A DNA stretch of 64,000 bases from Centrapalus pauciflorus (Eukaryota > Streptophyta > Magnoliopsida > Asterales > Asteraceae), in the NCBI GenBank assembly GCA_020465985.1, contig JAANYP010006668.1, forward strand, positions 94,965 through 158,964, in the 5' to 3' direction. Under the pieces are notes generated by a model that saw nothing but the letters and a program-made list of their open reading frames with translations, did no database searches and was not told the DNA's origin. This document shows positions 1 through 8,589 of this stretch, one piece after another; position 1 is the first letter of the stretch, and every line of letters begins with the position of its first letter. Made by a program: the position numbers and the translations under genes.

Positions 1-521
1 TGCATGTACTCATATCTCCTTTCTTCCATCTTAGCTAGAGTTTTGCACATGCTCTCATTATGATCTCTGAATATTTTTAACCATATTTTTGCATGTTTGA
101 GAACAGAGTTTAGCATTTACCTCAGATGGTAGTTCAGTGGAAGTGACATTAGATGTTTCTGACATAAGAGTTTGATTTTGAAACTCTTCTTCTGTCTGAT
201 CACGCCAGTCAAACACATTGTCTTCTTGGGAAACAAGTGCTTGTGATGATGAAGCTTGATTAGTTTGCTGGGGTCTTGGTGGCTGTTGACCTTGAGATCT
301 GCATTCTCTGGCAAAGTGTCCAAGCTTGTGGCATTTAAAGCATTCAACTTTTGATTTATCAAATGCTGGTTTGCCTTCTGGTCTGGCTTGAAAGTTTGGT
401 CTGCCAATTCTTTTCAGAAATCTTTTGGCCCTCATAGTCAACATGGCATGCTGCCATTACAAGTCCATCTCTTCTAGATCATCTGGATGGATTTGTTCTA
501 AATCTTCAGCATTTAGAGCAA
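1..521 (-). pseudogene. gag: Copia-Y1 gag, C-terminal part (split by E1)
   Basis: This is the downstream half of a copia Gag read leftwards; the upstream half is at 12288-13079 and E1 lies between them. It shows a DDLEEMDL segment, a basic stretch and one CCHC knuckle (CFKCHKLGHFAREC) at about 292-333, then a Gln/Pro-rich tail. A stop replaces Lys just after DDLEEMDL. A frameshift near 65-85, seen by comparison with the Y2 copy at 35960-36480, ends the frame. It runs off the left edge of the window. Non-functional; the family assignment is secure because Y2 is nearly collinear. Confidence 0.85.
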
Positions 522-756
522 AACAGTGTTGGTACATCCCGTGTGATGATAGCAGTCTAAGTGGTCTTACATTGTGATTTAGCATGTGTTTGCTATAAAT
601 ATATTATATATGATTGATGCTTATTAGTGTTTGTATGTTTGAACTTGATGTAACGTATTACAAGAAGTTCAAACATAAAGTTCAAAGATAAAATCAATCA
701 TAAGGTAATATCATAAGTTTTATCACTTAAGAGTTTAAGTATTTTGGCTAGATTCG

Positions 757-935
757 AATTACTTAAGGGAATACATTCGAATCTGAGATAGATTCGAATG
801 AGACCTTAGATTCGAATGGGCTAGATTCGAGACTGTCAATATGGACAGACTCGAATGGGCCTTGGGCCAGATTCGAGCTTGGCCCACAACAGACTCGAAT
901 CAGGGTCTATAATTAGGGATAGACTCGAATAATTA
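757..935 (+). repeat. TTCGAA motif cluster in E1 LTR
   Basis: Nine copies of a 10-bp motif, AGATTCGAAT or AGACTCGAAT, lie in about 180 bp with irregular spacing, so this is a cluster of sites rather than a tandem satellite. The same motif recurs in the E1 leader and the spacer before the aORF, and in the LTRs of gypsy A and C. Confidence 0.85.
908..915 (+). promoter_or_regulatory. Candidate TATA box of E1 LTR
   Basis: TATAATTA directly follows the motif cluster. Transcription starting about 30 bp downstream would put the donor at 998 some 60 nt into the RNA. A second candidate, TATAAATA at 594-601, lies only about 70 bp inside the LTR and is less plausible because it precedes the motif cluster. 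Confidence 0.45.
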
Positions 936-997
936 GAGGACTTTTTGCAGAATTCGTGAGGAATTAAGCAAGAGGCGATCTCGAGTTTATCAGCTAG

Positions 998-1003
998 GTG
1001 AGT
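998..1003 (+). other. Candidate splice donor in E1 leader
   Basis: AG|GTGAGT, a full match to the plant 5' splice-site consensus, with the boundary at 997/998 in the R/U5 part of the LTR. Acceptor-like CAG sites precede gag (1840-1842), the protease-integrase ORF (4743-4745) and the aORF (8585-8587). Use of the site is inferred. Confidence 0.5.
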
Positions 1004-1174
1004 GCCGTTTCGGAGAGAATTAGTTCGTAGGATCGTTCGTGTGTCGTTCGTTCAGCGTCTAATAGTCTCCGTGTTCCGTTGGTTGAGAGTTTGTCCGTCT
1101 AACCGTCAACGAGGATTCCGCACTCGTTCACGGATCCGCGTCTAGATAGATCTTGCAGTGGTAGACCTTACAAG

Positions 1175-1187
1175 TGGTATCAGAGCC
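1175..1187 (+). other. E1 primer binding site
   Basis: TGGTATCAGAGCC, complementary to the 3' end of plant initiator-Met tRNA, two bases after the LTR end. This is the usual minus-strand primer site of plant copia elements. Confidence 0.93.
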
Positions 1188-1847
1188 TACGGAGTGTTCT
1201 TGGTGTTCTTCGTGTTCATCAGATACATTCTAGGTTTCTTGACGCTAGTTGGACGGTTTTGCTCTCAAAAACGTGTTTTTGAGCTTAGCAAATTCATATT
1301 CGGGAAACACTTTGTTGTTTTTCACGTTTTTGATCGAAATCATTATTTTTCGTTTGAAAAATAGTGGTTTAATCTGTAAAACGTCAAAAATTCAACGTGT
1401 TAGCCGTTTTTCGAGTTTGCGGCGCTCGAATCTATAAGGGTAATTAGGGTTTCACTTTAGTCTCGAGTCTAACCTAAATACGCTCCTTTCGAGTCAATTT
1501 CAGAGAGTTTCGAGTCTACTTTGTTTCGAATCTGTTACTTCATTCGAATTGGATCTCGAGTCTATAGTGTTTCGAGTTTATTTCGAGTCTGGTACTGTTT
1601 CGATTCTGTGCTTCGATTCTGCTGACATTCGAATCTGCTGAGCCTTCGATTCTAAGGACCATCGATTCTAAGGAGTTGTTCGAATCTGACATAATTTCGA
1701 ATCTAATTGAATTTTAAGACTTAATCGAATTTAATCTCAAAAGATTTAATATTAATTAGTTTCGAATCTATCTAGATTCGAATAAGTTAGCCTAAATCAG
1801 TTTCGAATTAAATTAATTAAGTTCAAATTCAATTTGTTTCAGAAAAG
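1188..1847 (+). promoter_or_regulatory. E1 untranslated leader with motif array
   Basis: About 660 bp between PBS and gag without a supported ORF. From 1425 to 1830 it holds roughly twenty TCGAATCT, TCGAGTCT or TCGATTCT motifs, mostly in the opposite orientation to the LTR cluster. It ends in TTTGTTTCAG at 1833-1842, a good 3' splice-site match five bases before the gag ATG, so much of this leader could be an intron starting at 998. Confidence 0.7.
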
Positions 1848-4286
1848 ATGTCAAATCTTCAGAAATTCCTTGAGATGCATCACGAAGTTGGGAAGGCAAA
1901 TGCACCGCCTAAGCTGATGAAAGTTGAGGACTATTACTGGTGGAAGGACATATTTACAGATTTTGTACGATTCAATGATATGCGCATGTGGGTGTGCATA
2001 GATGAAGGGTACATTCCGCCAGTATCTGAAGTTGAAGGCCGTCAAAAGGTCTTGTCATATCAGATGATGAAAGAGGATGACAAGAAACTATTTGAAGCTG
2101 AAAACAAAGCTTTCTCCATAATCCGTATGGCTTTACCTCAAGATATTTTACACACATTTCGGACTCAAAGGACGTCGAAGGAACTTTGGGAGTCTCTCCA
2201 GAAAAGGTGTGAAGGTAATCCTCGGGTGCGTAGAAAGCGTACAGAGCTGTTGACCCAACAGTTTGCGATTTTCAAGGCAATTAAGGATGAACAGTTGGAT
2301 GATATTATCACAAGGTTCTATCATCTGATAACGGAACTTGAAAGTCATGGAATTGAGTATTCGGACACTGACAAGAACAACAAGCTTCTTGATGCCCTAC
2401 CAGCCAAATGGGCTATGTACGTGGCAATGATTAAGCTGAATGAGGACAAATATTATGCTCAATCACTTGATGACATTGTGGGAACGTTGAGGGCATATCA
2501 CTTCGAGATGATTAAGGCTGAGACTGATTACGAGCAAGTCCAGAATCCGGCAATGTATTTTGGAAAGACATCTAAATCATCAGTGACAGCTGAACCGAAA
2601 AGTGCTACAGCGTTTTTCACCGGAGAAACGTCATCGCCACCAGAGTCCGAAGACTCACTGAATCGCGCGTTCTTAGGGTTAGGAAGATCGGAAGAACCGC
2701 AACCTCAAGTCCATCAGGCACCGACAAGTCAGAGCTATTCGAAGATGCCGATGAGCGCAAAGTCCGCAGAAGAACATTTGAATCTGCTTGCTTCCTTTGT
2801 GGCAGCTTATGGAAATTGTGTTCAAGGGAAAATCAATGACCCAGCTCTATGGGATGAAGATTACGATCAGGTCGACCCTGATGACTTAGAGGAAATGGAT
2901 CTTAAGTGGCAACTGGCCATGGTGACCCAGAGGGTAAAAAGATTCATCAAGCGAACTGGGAGGAATCTGCAAATGAACAACAAAGGGATAGGATTTGATA
3001 AGTCTAAGGTCAAATGCTACAACTGTCAGGGATTGGGACACTTCGCCAGGGAGTGTCAAAGACCGAAGGTAGAGACATACCAAGGACAGAGTCAGCATCA
3101 AGGACAGTACCAAAATCAGTCCCAACAAAGATACCTTCCGAGTTCCTCATCTGGTCAAGCCAATCTAGCGGGTCTACTATCCAATGTCACCTCTGACAGA
3201 CAGCTAGATGGTACCTATGACTGGAGTTCACATCCTGAGTCCAATGCTAGAGCTTTCATGGCTGAAGTTACTGAGAATGGTTGTGACGAAGACGAGCAGA
3301 CCACACGGGACAGCAGTCCGATGTGGGTAGAGAAGGCGAATGATCAGACCGTGCTGGAGTTTGCTGCTCAGATGGCCAACGTGGAATCTGATAACTCTAA
3401 GGTTAGTCTTTCTTATTCTCTATTTTCAGAATTATGTGCTTTGTGTGCTACTTCTAATGATAGGTTAAATCTAGTCTTAGAATCACATAAAACCATATCT
3501 GCTCAAAATGATAACTTAAAAATAGAAAACGCTAGCCTAAATGATATAAAGCAAGATTTAAAAGAAAAGCTTAAGGCTGATGCTCAAGACGTGGTAGTTC
3601 TAAAAGACAAACTCAGCGAGCAGTGTGTTAGGATAGAACTAATGTATGAGCACGTAGAGGCCTTAACAAAAAGTCTTAAGGACAAGGATATAGAGCTAGC
3701 CGAGACCAAGGTTAAGGTAGCAGAGGCAAATAGTAAGCTGGAAAAGTTTAGGAATTCGAGCCTAAATCTAGGAAAAGTCTTAGATGCCCAAAGACAGTCT
3801 AAGAAGCCTGTAGGTCTAGGTTTTCACGAAATTCCTCCACCTTTCAATGCTAATTATGTGCCTCAGCCTCAGGAGAAAACTGACAAGTCTGTAGACTTAG
3901 AGGACCTACCTGAACCGACACCTGAGCCTACAGTTGATAATACACCTAAGGTGGTTGACTCAACCGTCAAGGTCAAGAAAGTGAAATTTGTGTCTTCCTC
4001 CAGTGAAACACCTGCAGGAAAACAGAAAATTTCATGGGCTGACCAGGTCGAAGAGACAGACACTGTAGATGTACTAACGGAAGTAGACGCTAGTGAGACA
4101 CCTAGATCTAAGGGAACAACCAAAAAGTCCATGGATAAGATGTCTTGCTTTAGATGTCACGAGAAAGGGCATGTTGCTTCTCACTGTCCACTTAGGAAAG
4201 CAGAAGTTACCCCTAAGACAGTGAACCCAACACCTGTTAAGCCCTCACCCAGTGTGGCAAGCAGCAGTAGTTCTCAACCTACCTAG
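1848..4286 (+). CDS. gag: E1 Gag (812 aa), intact
   Basis: Structural protein that packages element RNA in cytoplasmic virus-like particles. The ATG at 1848 is the first in the frame after the leader. Residues about 70-220 are a UBN2-like Gag core. Then come the DDLEEMDLKWQ segment, a CCHC knuckle (CYNCQGLGHFAREC, about 390-403), a coiled coil (about 527-635, Leu/Lys/Glu-rich heptads), an acidic Pro/Thr region and a second CCHC knuckle (CFRCHEKGHVASHC, about 767-780). It is far longer than a minimal copia Gag, as in SIRE-type elements. It ends at TAG 4284-4286, but the same frame stays open to 4610, so read-through is possible. No internal stop is present. Confidence 0.92.
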   Translation: MSNLQKFLEMHHEVGKANAPPKLMKVEDYYWWKDIFTDFVRFNDMRMWVCIDEGYIPPVSEVEGRQKVLSYQMMKEDDKKLFEAENKAFSIIRMALPQDILHTFRTQRTSKELWESLQKRCEGNPRVRRKRTELLTQQFAIFKAIKDEQLDDIITRFYHLITELESHGIEYSDTDKNNKLLDALPAKWAMYVAMIKLNEDKYYAQSLDDIVGTLRAYHFEMIKAETDYEQVQNPAMYFGKTSKSSVTAEPKSATAFFTGETSSPPESEDSLNRAFLGLGRSEEPQPQVHQAPTSQSYSKMPMSAKSAEEHLNLLASFVAAYGNCVQGKINDPALWDEDYDQVDPDDLEEMDLKWQLAMVTQRVKRFIKRTGRNLQMNNKGIGFDKSKVKCYNCQGLGHFARECQRPKVETYQGQSQHQGQYQNQSQQRYLPSSSSGQANLAGLLSNVTSDRQLDGTYDWSSHPESNARAFMAEVTENGCDEDEQTTRDSSPMWVEKANDQTVLEFAAQMANVESDNSKVSLSYSLFSELCALCATSNDRLNLVLESHKTISAQNDNLKIENASLNDIKQDLKEKLKADAQDVVVLKDKLSEQCVRIELMYEHVEALTKSLKDKDIELAETKVKVAEANSKLEKFRNSSLNLGKVLDAQRQSKKPVGLGFHEIPPPFNANYVPQPQEKTDKSVDLEDLPEPTPEPTVDNTPKVVDSTVKVKKVKFVSSSSETPAGKQKISWADQVEETDTVDVLTEVDASETPRSKGTTKKSMDKMSCFRCHEKGHVASHCPLRKAEVTPKTVNPTPVKPSPSVASSSSSQPT

Positions 4287-4724
4287 AAAACTGTGCAGGC
4301 CGCACCCAAAGAAGTTGTGAAAAACACATCGGTTAAGGTTGGACCAAAGGAAGTGATTAGGACAAATTCACCAAATCGTGTCAATAATCAATCTAGGTCA
4401 GCACCACAACAAGTCTATAGGAGCACCACACCTAGCAGGTCACACACTCCAGTTAGGTCACATACTCCAGTTAGACAGTATGCACCGGTAAGAGCTCAAG
4501 GATCACACTCAGAAATGGCATATAATAGGAATTATTCTAGAGCTCCACAACAAATGCCTACACCAAGGCAAAGAGTGAACTTAAATCACTCGGCACCACA
4601 ACAGAATTAAGTTCAAAGGCCCAAGTCACCTGAACGGCGAGATGGGTACTTGAAAGAGTTCACGTATGTGGACGAGAATGGTATTACCAAGTCAGTCATG
4701 GCTTGGGTTCCCCGTGATAACTAA
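4287..4724 (+). other. In-frame Gag-to-protease linker with stops
   Basis: The gag frame continues past TAG 4284 as a basic Ser/Thr/Pro-rich stretch with repeats of the type HTPVRSHTPVR, to TAA 4608-4610. It then runs as a conserved-looking Gag tail ending AWVPRDN at TAA 4722-4724. All three stops are in the frame of both gag and the protease-integrase ORF. This is either a decayed gag-pol linker or the retained form of a spliced region. Confidence 0.65.
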
Positions 4725-4745
4725 CCTCTTTTCTTTCATGTGCAG
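4488..4745 (+). other. Possible 258-nt phase-0 intron
   Basis: A donor-like G|GTAAGA at 4487/4488 and a strong pyrimidine-rich acceptor ending GTGCAG at 4745 delimit 258 nt, exactly 86 codons. Removal would delete both TAA stops (4608, 4722) and keep the frame into the protease. The TAG at 4284 would remain. Inference from sequence only. Confidence 0.35.
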
Positions 4746-6395
4746 GAGATAACTACCGGTCCAAACAACAAGTGGTTCGTCGACAGTGGTTGCTCCAGGC
4801 ACATGACGGGGGAAAGAAGTCTTCTCACAGACTTGAAGGGGGGTAATAGGGGATTTGTATCATTCGCGGGTAACAAGGGTGGAAATATCACTGGAACTGG
4901 AGAAGTCACAAATGGGACGATTACTTTGGATCAAGTTTATCACGTTGATAAACTGGTTCATAATCTCATTAGTGTCTCTCAAATCTGTGATAAGAAGAAC
5001 TCGGTGTTATTTACTGACACTGAGGCATTAGTGCTAAAGCCTGGATTCAAGATACCTGAAGATTGGATATTGATGCGGGCGCCAAGGAAGAATGACTTGT
5101 ACATGCTCGATATGAACAAGCCAGATACTTCGATGGGTCCGATCTGCTTACTATCAAAAGGTTCAGAGACGGAGTCCGTACTGTGGCACAGACGCATGGC
5201 TCACCTGCACCTGAGGAAGATGAATTACATTAAGAAGCATGGACTGGTGCAGGGTGTGCCCATGAAAAGTTTTCAGTTCGAGGATAAGTGTCTACCTTGC
5301 ATGAAGGGCAAACAGCACAAGAAGACACACAAGTCCAAGAAGCAGAATTCCATAGCCTCAACATTCGATCTGTTGCACATGGACCTTTTCGGCCCAATCA
5401 ACAAAAGGAGTATCGGAGGTAGTTGGTACTGTTTAGTTATCACTGACGATTACTCACGTTTTTCTTGGGTTTTCTTTTTAGGTACGAAGGACGAGACGGC
5501 TGCAAGGCTCATCGGGTTCTTGGACCAAGTGGAGAACTCATACGGAACTAGGGTTAAAAATATTCGCAGTGATAATGGAACTGAATTCAAAAACACTGTA
5601 ATTGGTGTATATTGCCTATCAAAGGGCATAGTGCATCAATTCAGTGCACCATATGAACCTCAACAGAATGGGGTGGCCGAACGTAAAAATAGAACTTTGA
5701 TTGAGGCTGCAAGGACTATGCTTTCGGATTCAAAGCTTCCTACCATGTTTTGGGGGGAGGCAGTGAATACCGCGTGCCACATTTTAAACCGAGTCCTTAC
5801 AGTCAAATCATTGAACAAAACATGCTATGAAATTTTGAATAAACGGCCACCTAACTTAACTGGATTCGAACCGTTTGGAGTACCATGCACACTTTTAAGA
5901 ACAAAACATCAACCGAAGTTTGGTGAAAAGGCTGACGAAGGATACTTCCTAGGTTATGTGCCAAACTCACCAAACAAACGGGTGTTTAACAAAACAACTG
6001 GTACTGTGGAGATTGTGTATAACATTGAAGTCACAAGTTATACACATGAACTCCAAACTGGTCCGGAATGGATATTTGACTATGATAAGTTATTTGAGTC
6101 ATTTAACATTCCTCTGGATGATAATGCAGGTACAATCGAGAAGGATATGGCGACGTTGCATCTGAACGACGATGGCCAAATCTTTCCAAGGACCACGTTC
6201 GAATCTACATCCGAGCCTACCGCGACTGTAGATGGGTCTCCAGAAGTTGCTGATCAAGAGGCACCTACCACTGAGAATCAGACTCAAGCTTCAAGTTCTA
6301 ACTCTGAGGAAAACGTCCGTGAGGAGGAAAATGTAGAAGCTGAGCCTGTTCCCCCTTTAGGTGAAATAGGATCCAACTTTGGAGATAAGGGTTGA
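4740..6395 (+). CDS. pol: E1 protease-integrase part of Pol
   Basis: Aspartic protease with the DSGCSRHMTG site at about residues 15-24, then the pre-integrase HHCC finger (H...H...CLPC) and the integrase core. The catalytic triad is visible: D in HMDLFGP (about 214), D in RSDNGTEF (about 278) and E in NGVAERKNR (about 314), a D,D35E spacing. It lacks a good ATG; the listed start is a GTG inside an acceptor-like GTGCAG, so expression needs read-through or splicing. The frame ends at 6395, where RT continues in another frame from about 6379. Confidence 0.8.
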   Translation: MQEITTGPNNKWFVDSGCSRHMTGERSLLTDLKGGNRGFVSFAGNKGGNITGTGEVTNGTITLDQVYHVDKLVHNLISVSQICDKKNSVLFTDTEALVLKPGFKIPEDWILMRAPRKNDLYMLDMNKPDTSMGPICLLSKGSETESVLWHRRMAHLHLRKMNYIKKHGLVQGVPMKSFQFEDKCLPCMKGKQHKKTHKSKKQNSIASTFDLLHMDLFGPINKRSIGGSWYCLVITDDYSRFSWVFFLGTKDETAARLIGFLDQVENSYGTRVKNIRSDNGTEFKNTVIGVYCLSKGIVHQFSAPYEPQQNGVAERKNRTLIEAARTMLSDSKLPTMFWGEAVNTACHILNRVLTVKSLNKTCYEILNKRPPNLTGFEPFGVPCTLLRTKHQPKFGEKADEGYFLGYVPNSPNKRVFNKTTGTVEIVYNIEVTSYTHELQTGPEWIFDYDKLFESFNIPLDDNAGTIEKDMATLHLNDDGQIFPRTTFESTSEPTATVDGSPEVADQEAPTTENQTQASSSNSEENVREEENVEAEPVPPLGEIGSNFGDKG

Positions 6396-7509
6396 TGAAA
6401 TAGAGACCTCTAGGATTAACAAGAACCATCCAATAGATAGCATCATAGGAAATCCTAACGAGGGTGTGAGGACTCGGAGTAGTGTAAATAACAACACTGT
6501 GTTGTTGTCGATGATAAACGACTCCGAGGCATATCACACATGTCTATATTCGTGTTTCATATCGCAAGTAGAGCCCAAAAATGTGCAAATGGCACTTAAG
6601 GACAACTCTTGGGTTGAAGCGATGCAGGAAGAACTTTCACAATTTAGGAAACTAGAAGTGTGGGAGTTAGTTCCGTTACCTCGAGGGGAGATTGCAATAG
6701 GAACCAAATGGGTTTTTAAGTGCAAAAGAGACGATCGGGGTATAGTCACGCGCAACAAGGCGAGATTAGTTGTAAAGGGTTTCAACCAAGAGGAGGGAAT
6801 CGATTACAACGAAGTTTTTGCACCAGTAGCAAGGCTAGAAGCCATTAGGTTGTTTCTAGCGTTTGCCTCCTTCAAAGGCTTTAAGGTATATCAACTAGAC
6901 ATTAAGAGTGCTTTCCTGTATGGGAAAGTGAAGGAGTTGGTATATGTAGAACAACCGCCTGGATTTACAGATCCAAAATATCCTGATAGAGTATATCGCT
7001 TAGATAAGGCTCTTTATGGATTACATCAGGCACCTAGGGCGTGGTATGAGACTTTATCCAACCATCTTTTAGAAAACGGTTTTGAAAGGGGTAGGATAGA
7101 TAGTACTCTATTTGTGAAGAGAAAGGGTGAAGACTTTATCTTGGTACAAGTGTACGTCGATGATATCATTTTTGGATCATCAGACGAACAAATGTGCAAA
7201 GATTTCGAAAAGGTGATGAAGTCTAAGTTCGAGATGAGTGCTATGGGGGAGTTGAATTTCTTTTTAGGGTTACAAGTTGACCAAAAGAAGGAAGGGATGT
7301 TTATCCATCAAACTAAGTATGTCTATGACATATTAGAACGGTTTGGGATGGAGGGAACTAAGTTGACTGCCCACTTCAGCACGCCGATTCAAGTGAATCA
7401 CAATCTCGGGCCGGGTACTGAAAGTGATACCAATGTGGATCCGACTTTATATCGGGCCATGATTGGGTCACTTATGTATTTAACCGCTTCAAGACCTGAC
7501 ATAATGTTT
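6379..7509 (+). pseudogene. pol: E1 reverse transcriptase, 3'-truncated, no RNase H
   Basis: Copia RT in +1 phase relative to the integrase ORF. It shows the RT N-terminal TKWVFKCKRD block, LDIKSAF, LYGLHQAPRAWY, and YVDD at 7153-7164. Similarity stops after SRPDIMF (7509), where the sequence becomes a TTTTA-rich tract. The RNase H that should follow (about 150 residues, as in Y2 and X2) is absent from the whole element. The frameshift and missing RNase H mean E1 cannot reverse transcribe alone. Confidence 0.88.
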
Positions 7510-8589
7510 ACTTTATTTTATTTTATTTTATTTTTACCTTAGTTTATTTTATTTTATTTTAGTTTAGTTTAATTTTTACTTAGGTAAAAGGTCAAAAGTT
7601 ACTGAGGGTGCATTCAAAGTTGAATAAATTAAACATTGCGTGAAATATCTGTTGCTTAGGATAAAAGAGTTGGCATAGTTTATCTGGTTACACGATACCG
7701 TAGAAAAAGTTGGAAAAGTTGAATTTATTTCAAAATTTTCGAAAATTTTTCTAAGTATTGGTGGTTTCGAATCTAAGACAGACTCGAAGCAGTAAGACTT
7801 CGAATCTGTCAGTAGATTCGAATCTGTTCTTAGACTCGAGGGTTGATGGTATAAATAGGTTAACAGTAAAGGTCATTAACTCTATCTGTTTTCGAATCTA
7901 TACTATCGAATCTATCAAGGCGATTTCGAATCTGTTCCTTCGAGTCTATCGTAATTCTCCTAAACGACATTTTGTCGACTCTCTTACTTGGTGTTTCGAC
8001 TCTACAGGTACATCTAGGTATAATCAACCGGATTGTACAAGATTAGTGTAGTTTTATACACAATTTTAGGCTAAAACGTCAAATTTTGAAGTTTTATGGG
8101 TCGAAATAGGGTTTTTGCTAAATTACCAAGATTGGACATCTAAAAGATCAAATTAAAAGCATAAATCAATGATTGGAACCTAGTTGAACGAATGTATGTG
8201 ATTTACCAAGTTCAGAATGGTTAAAATCTTGGGTTTTTGTTGAAAAATCAACCGTCGGGGCTTCGAGTCTGTTCCAGGACCTTCGAATCTGTTCATGGGT
8301 TTCTCGAATCTGTCATTAGATTCGAGATGACCATGATATTCGAATCTGTCCATTAGACTCGAAAAGGGACTCTTCGAATCTGTCCATTACACTCGAATAT
8401 GGACACTTCGAATCTGTTACTTTCGAATCTGTACTTTATTTACTTTGTTTAATGTAAATTTTATTAAACTTGTGGAAATTTAATTGTGTTAGATTTTGTA
8501 TTTAATCAAGTACAAAATAAAACAAATTTTGAATTTAAACAAGTTTATTGATTTTTAATGAGTCTAACAGTTTTATTTATTGTGCAGAT
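7510..8589 (+). promoter_or_regulatory. E1 spacer before aORF: candidate internal promoter
   Basis: Non-coding. It begins with a TTTTA-rich tract (7510-7575). About nineteen TTCGAATC-type sites follow (7766-8430), with a perfect TATAAATAG box at 7850-7858, donor-like CAG|GTACAT (8007/8008) and AG|GTATAA (8017/8018), and finally a pyrimidine-rich stretch ending TGTGCAG (8581-8587) three bases before the aORF ATG. This repeats the LTR-leader-gag layout. Function is inferred. Confidence 0.55.
7850..7857 (+). promoter_or_regulatory. Candidate internal TATA box, E1
   Basis: TATAAATA, the optimal plant TATA sequence, lies inside the TTCGAA cluster 740 bp upstream of the aORF ATG. Two donor-like sites lie 150-170 bp downstream, so a capped leader with an intron ending at 8587 is possible. 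Confidence 0.4.

Larger units (their letters stand above)
527..1172 (+). repeat. E1 5' LTR
   Basis: Begins TGTTGG and ends CTTACA, with the PBS two bases downstream. It contains nine AGA(T/C)TCGA(A/G) sites between 757 and 935, TATA-like boxes near 594 and 908, and a strong splice-donor consensus at 998. It is nearly identical to 11638-12282. Confidence 0.95.

Noticed and set aside
757..935. Heat-shock elements
   Set aside because: HSEs need GAA and TTC units spaced by two bases (nGAAnnTTCn). Here TTC and GAA abut with a CG-centred palindrome, so the match is not to the HSE pattern.
6360..6400. Programmed frameshift between integrase and RT in E1
   Set aside because: No clear slippery heptamer or downstream structure could be made out, and copia elements normally have one pol frame. 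Treated as a mutation.
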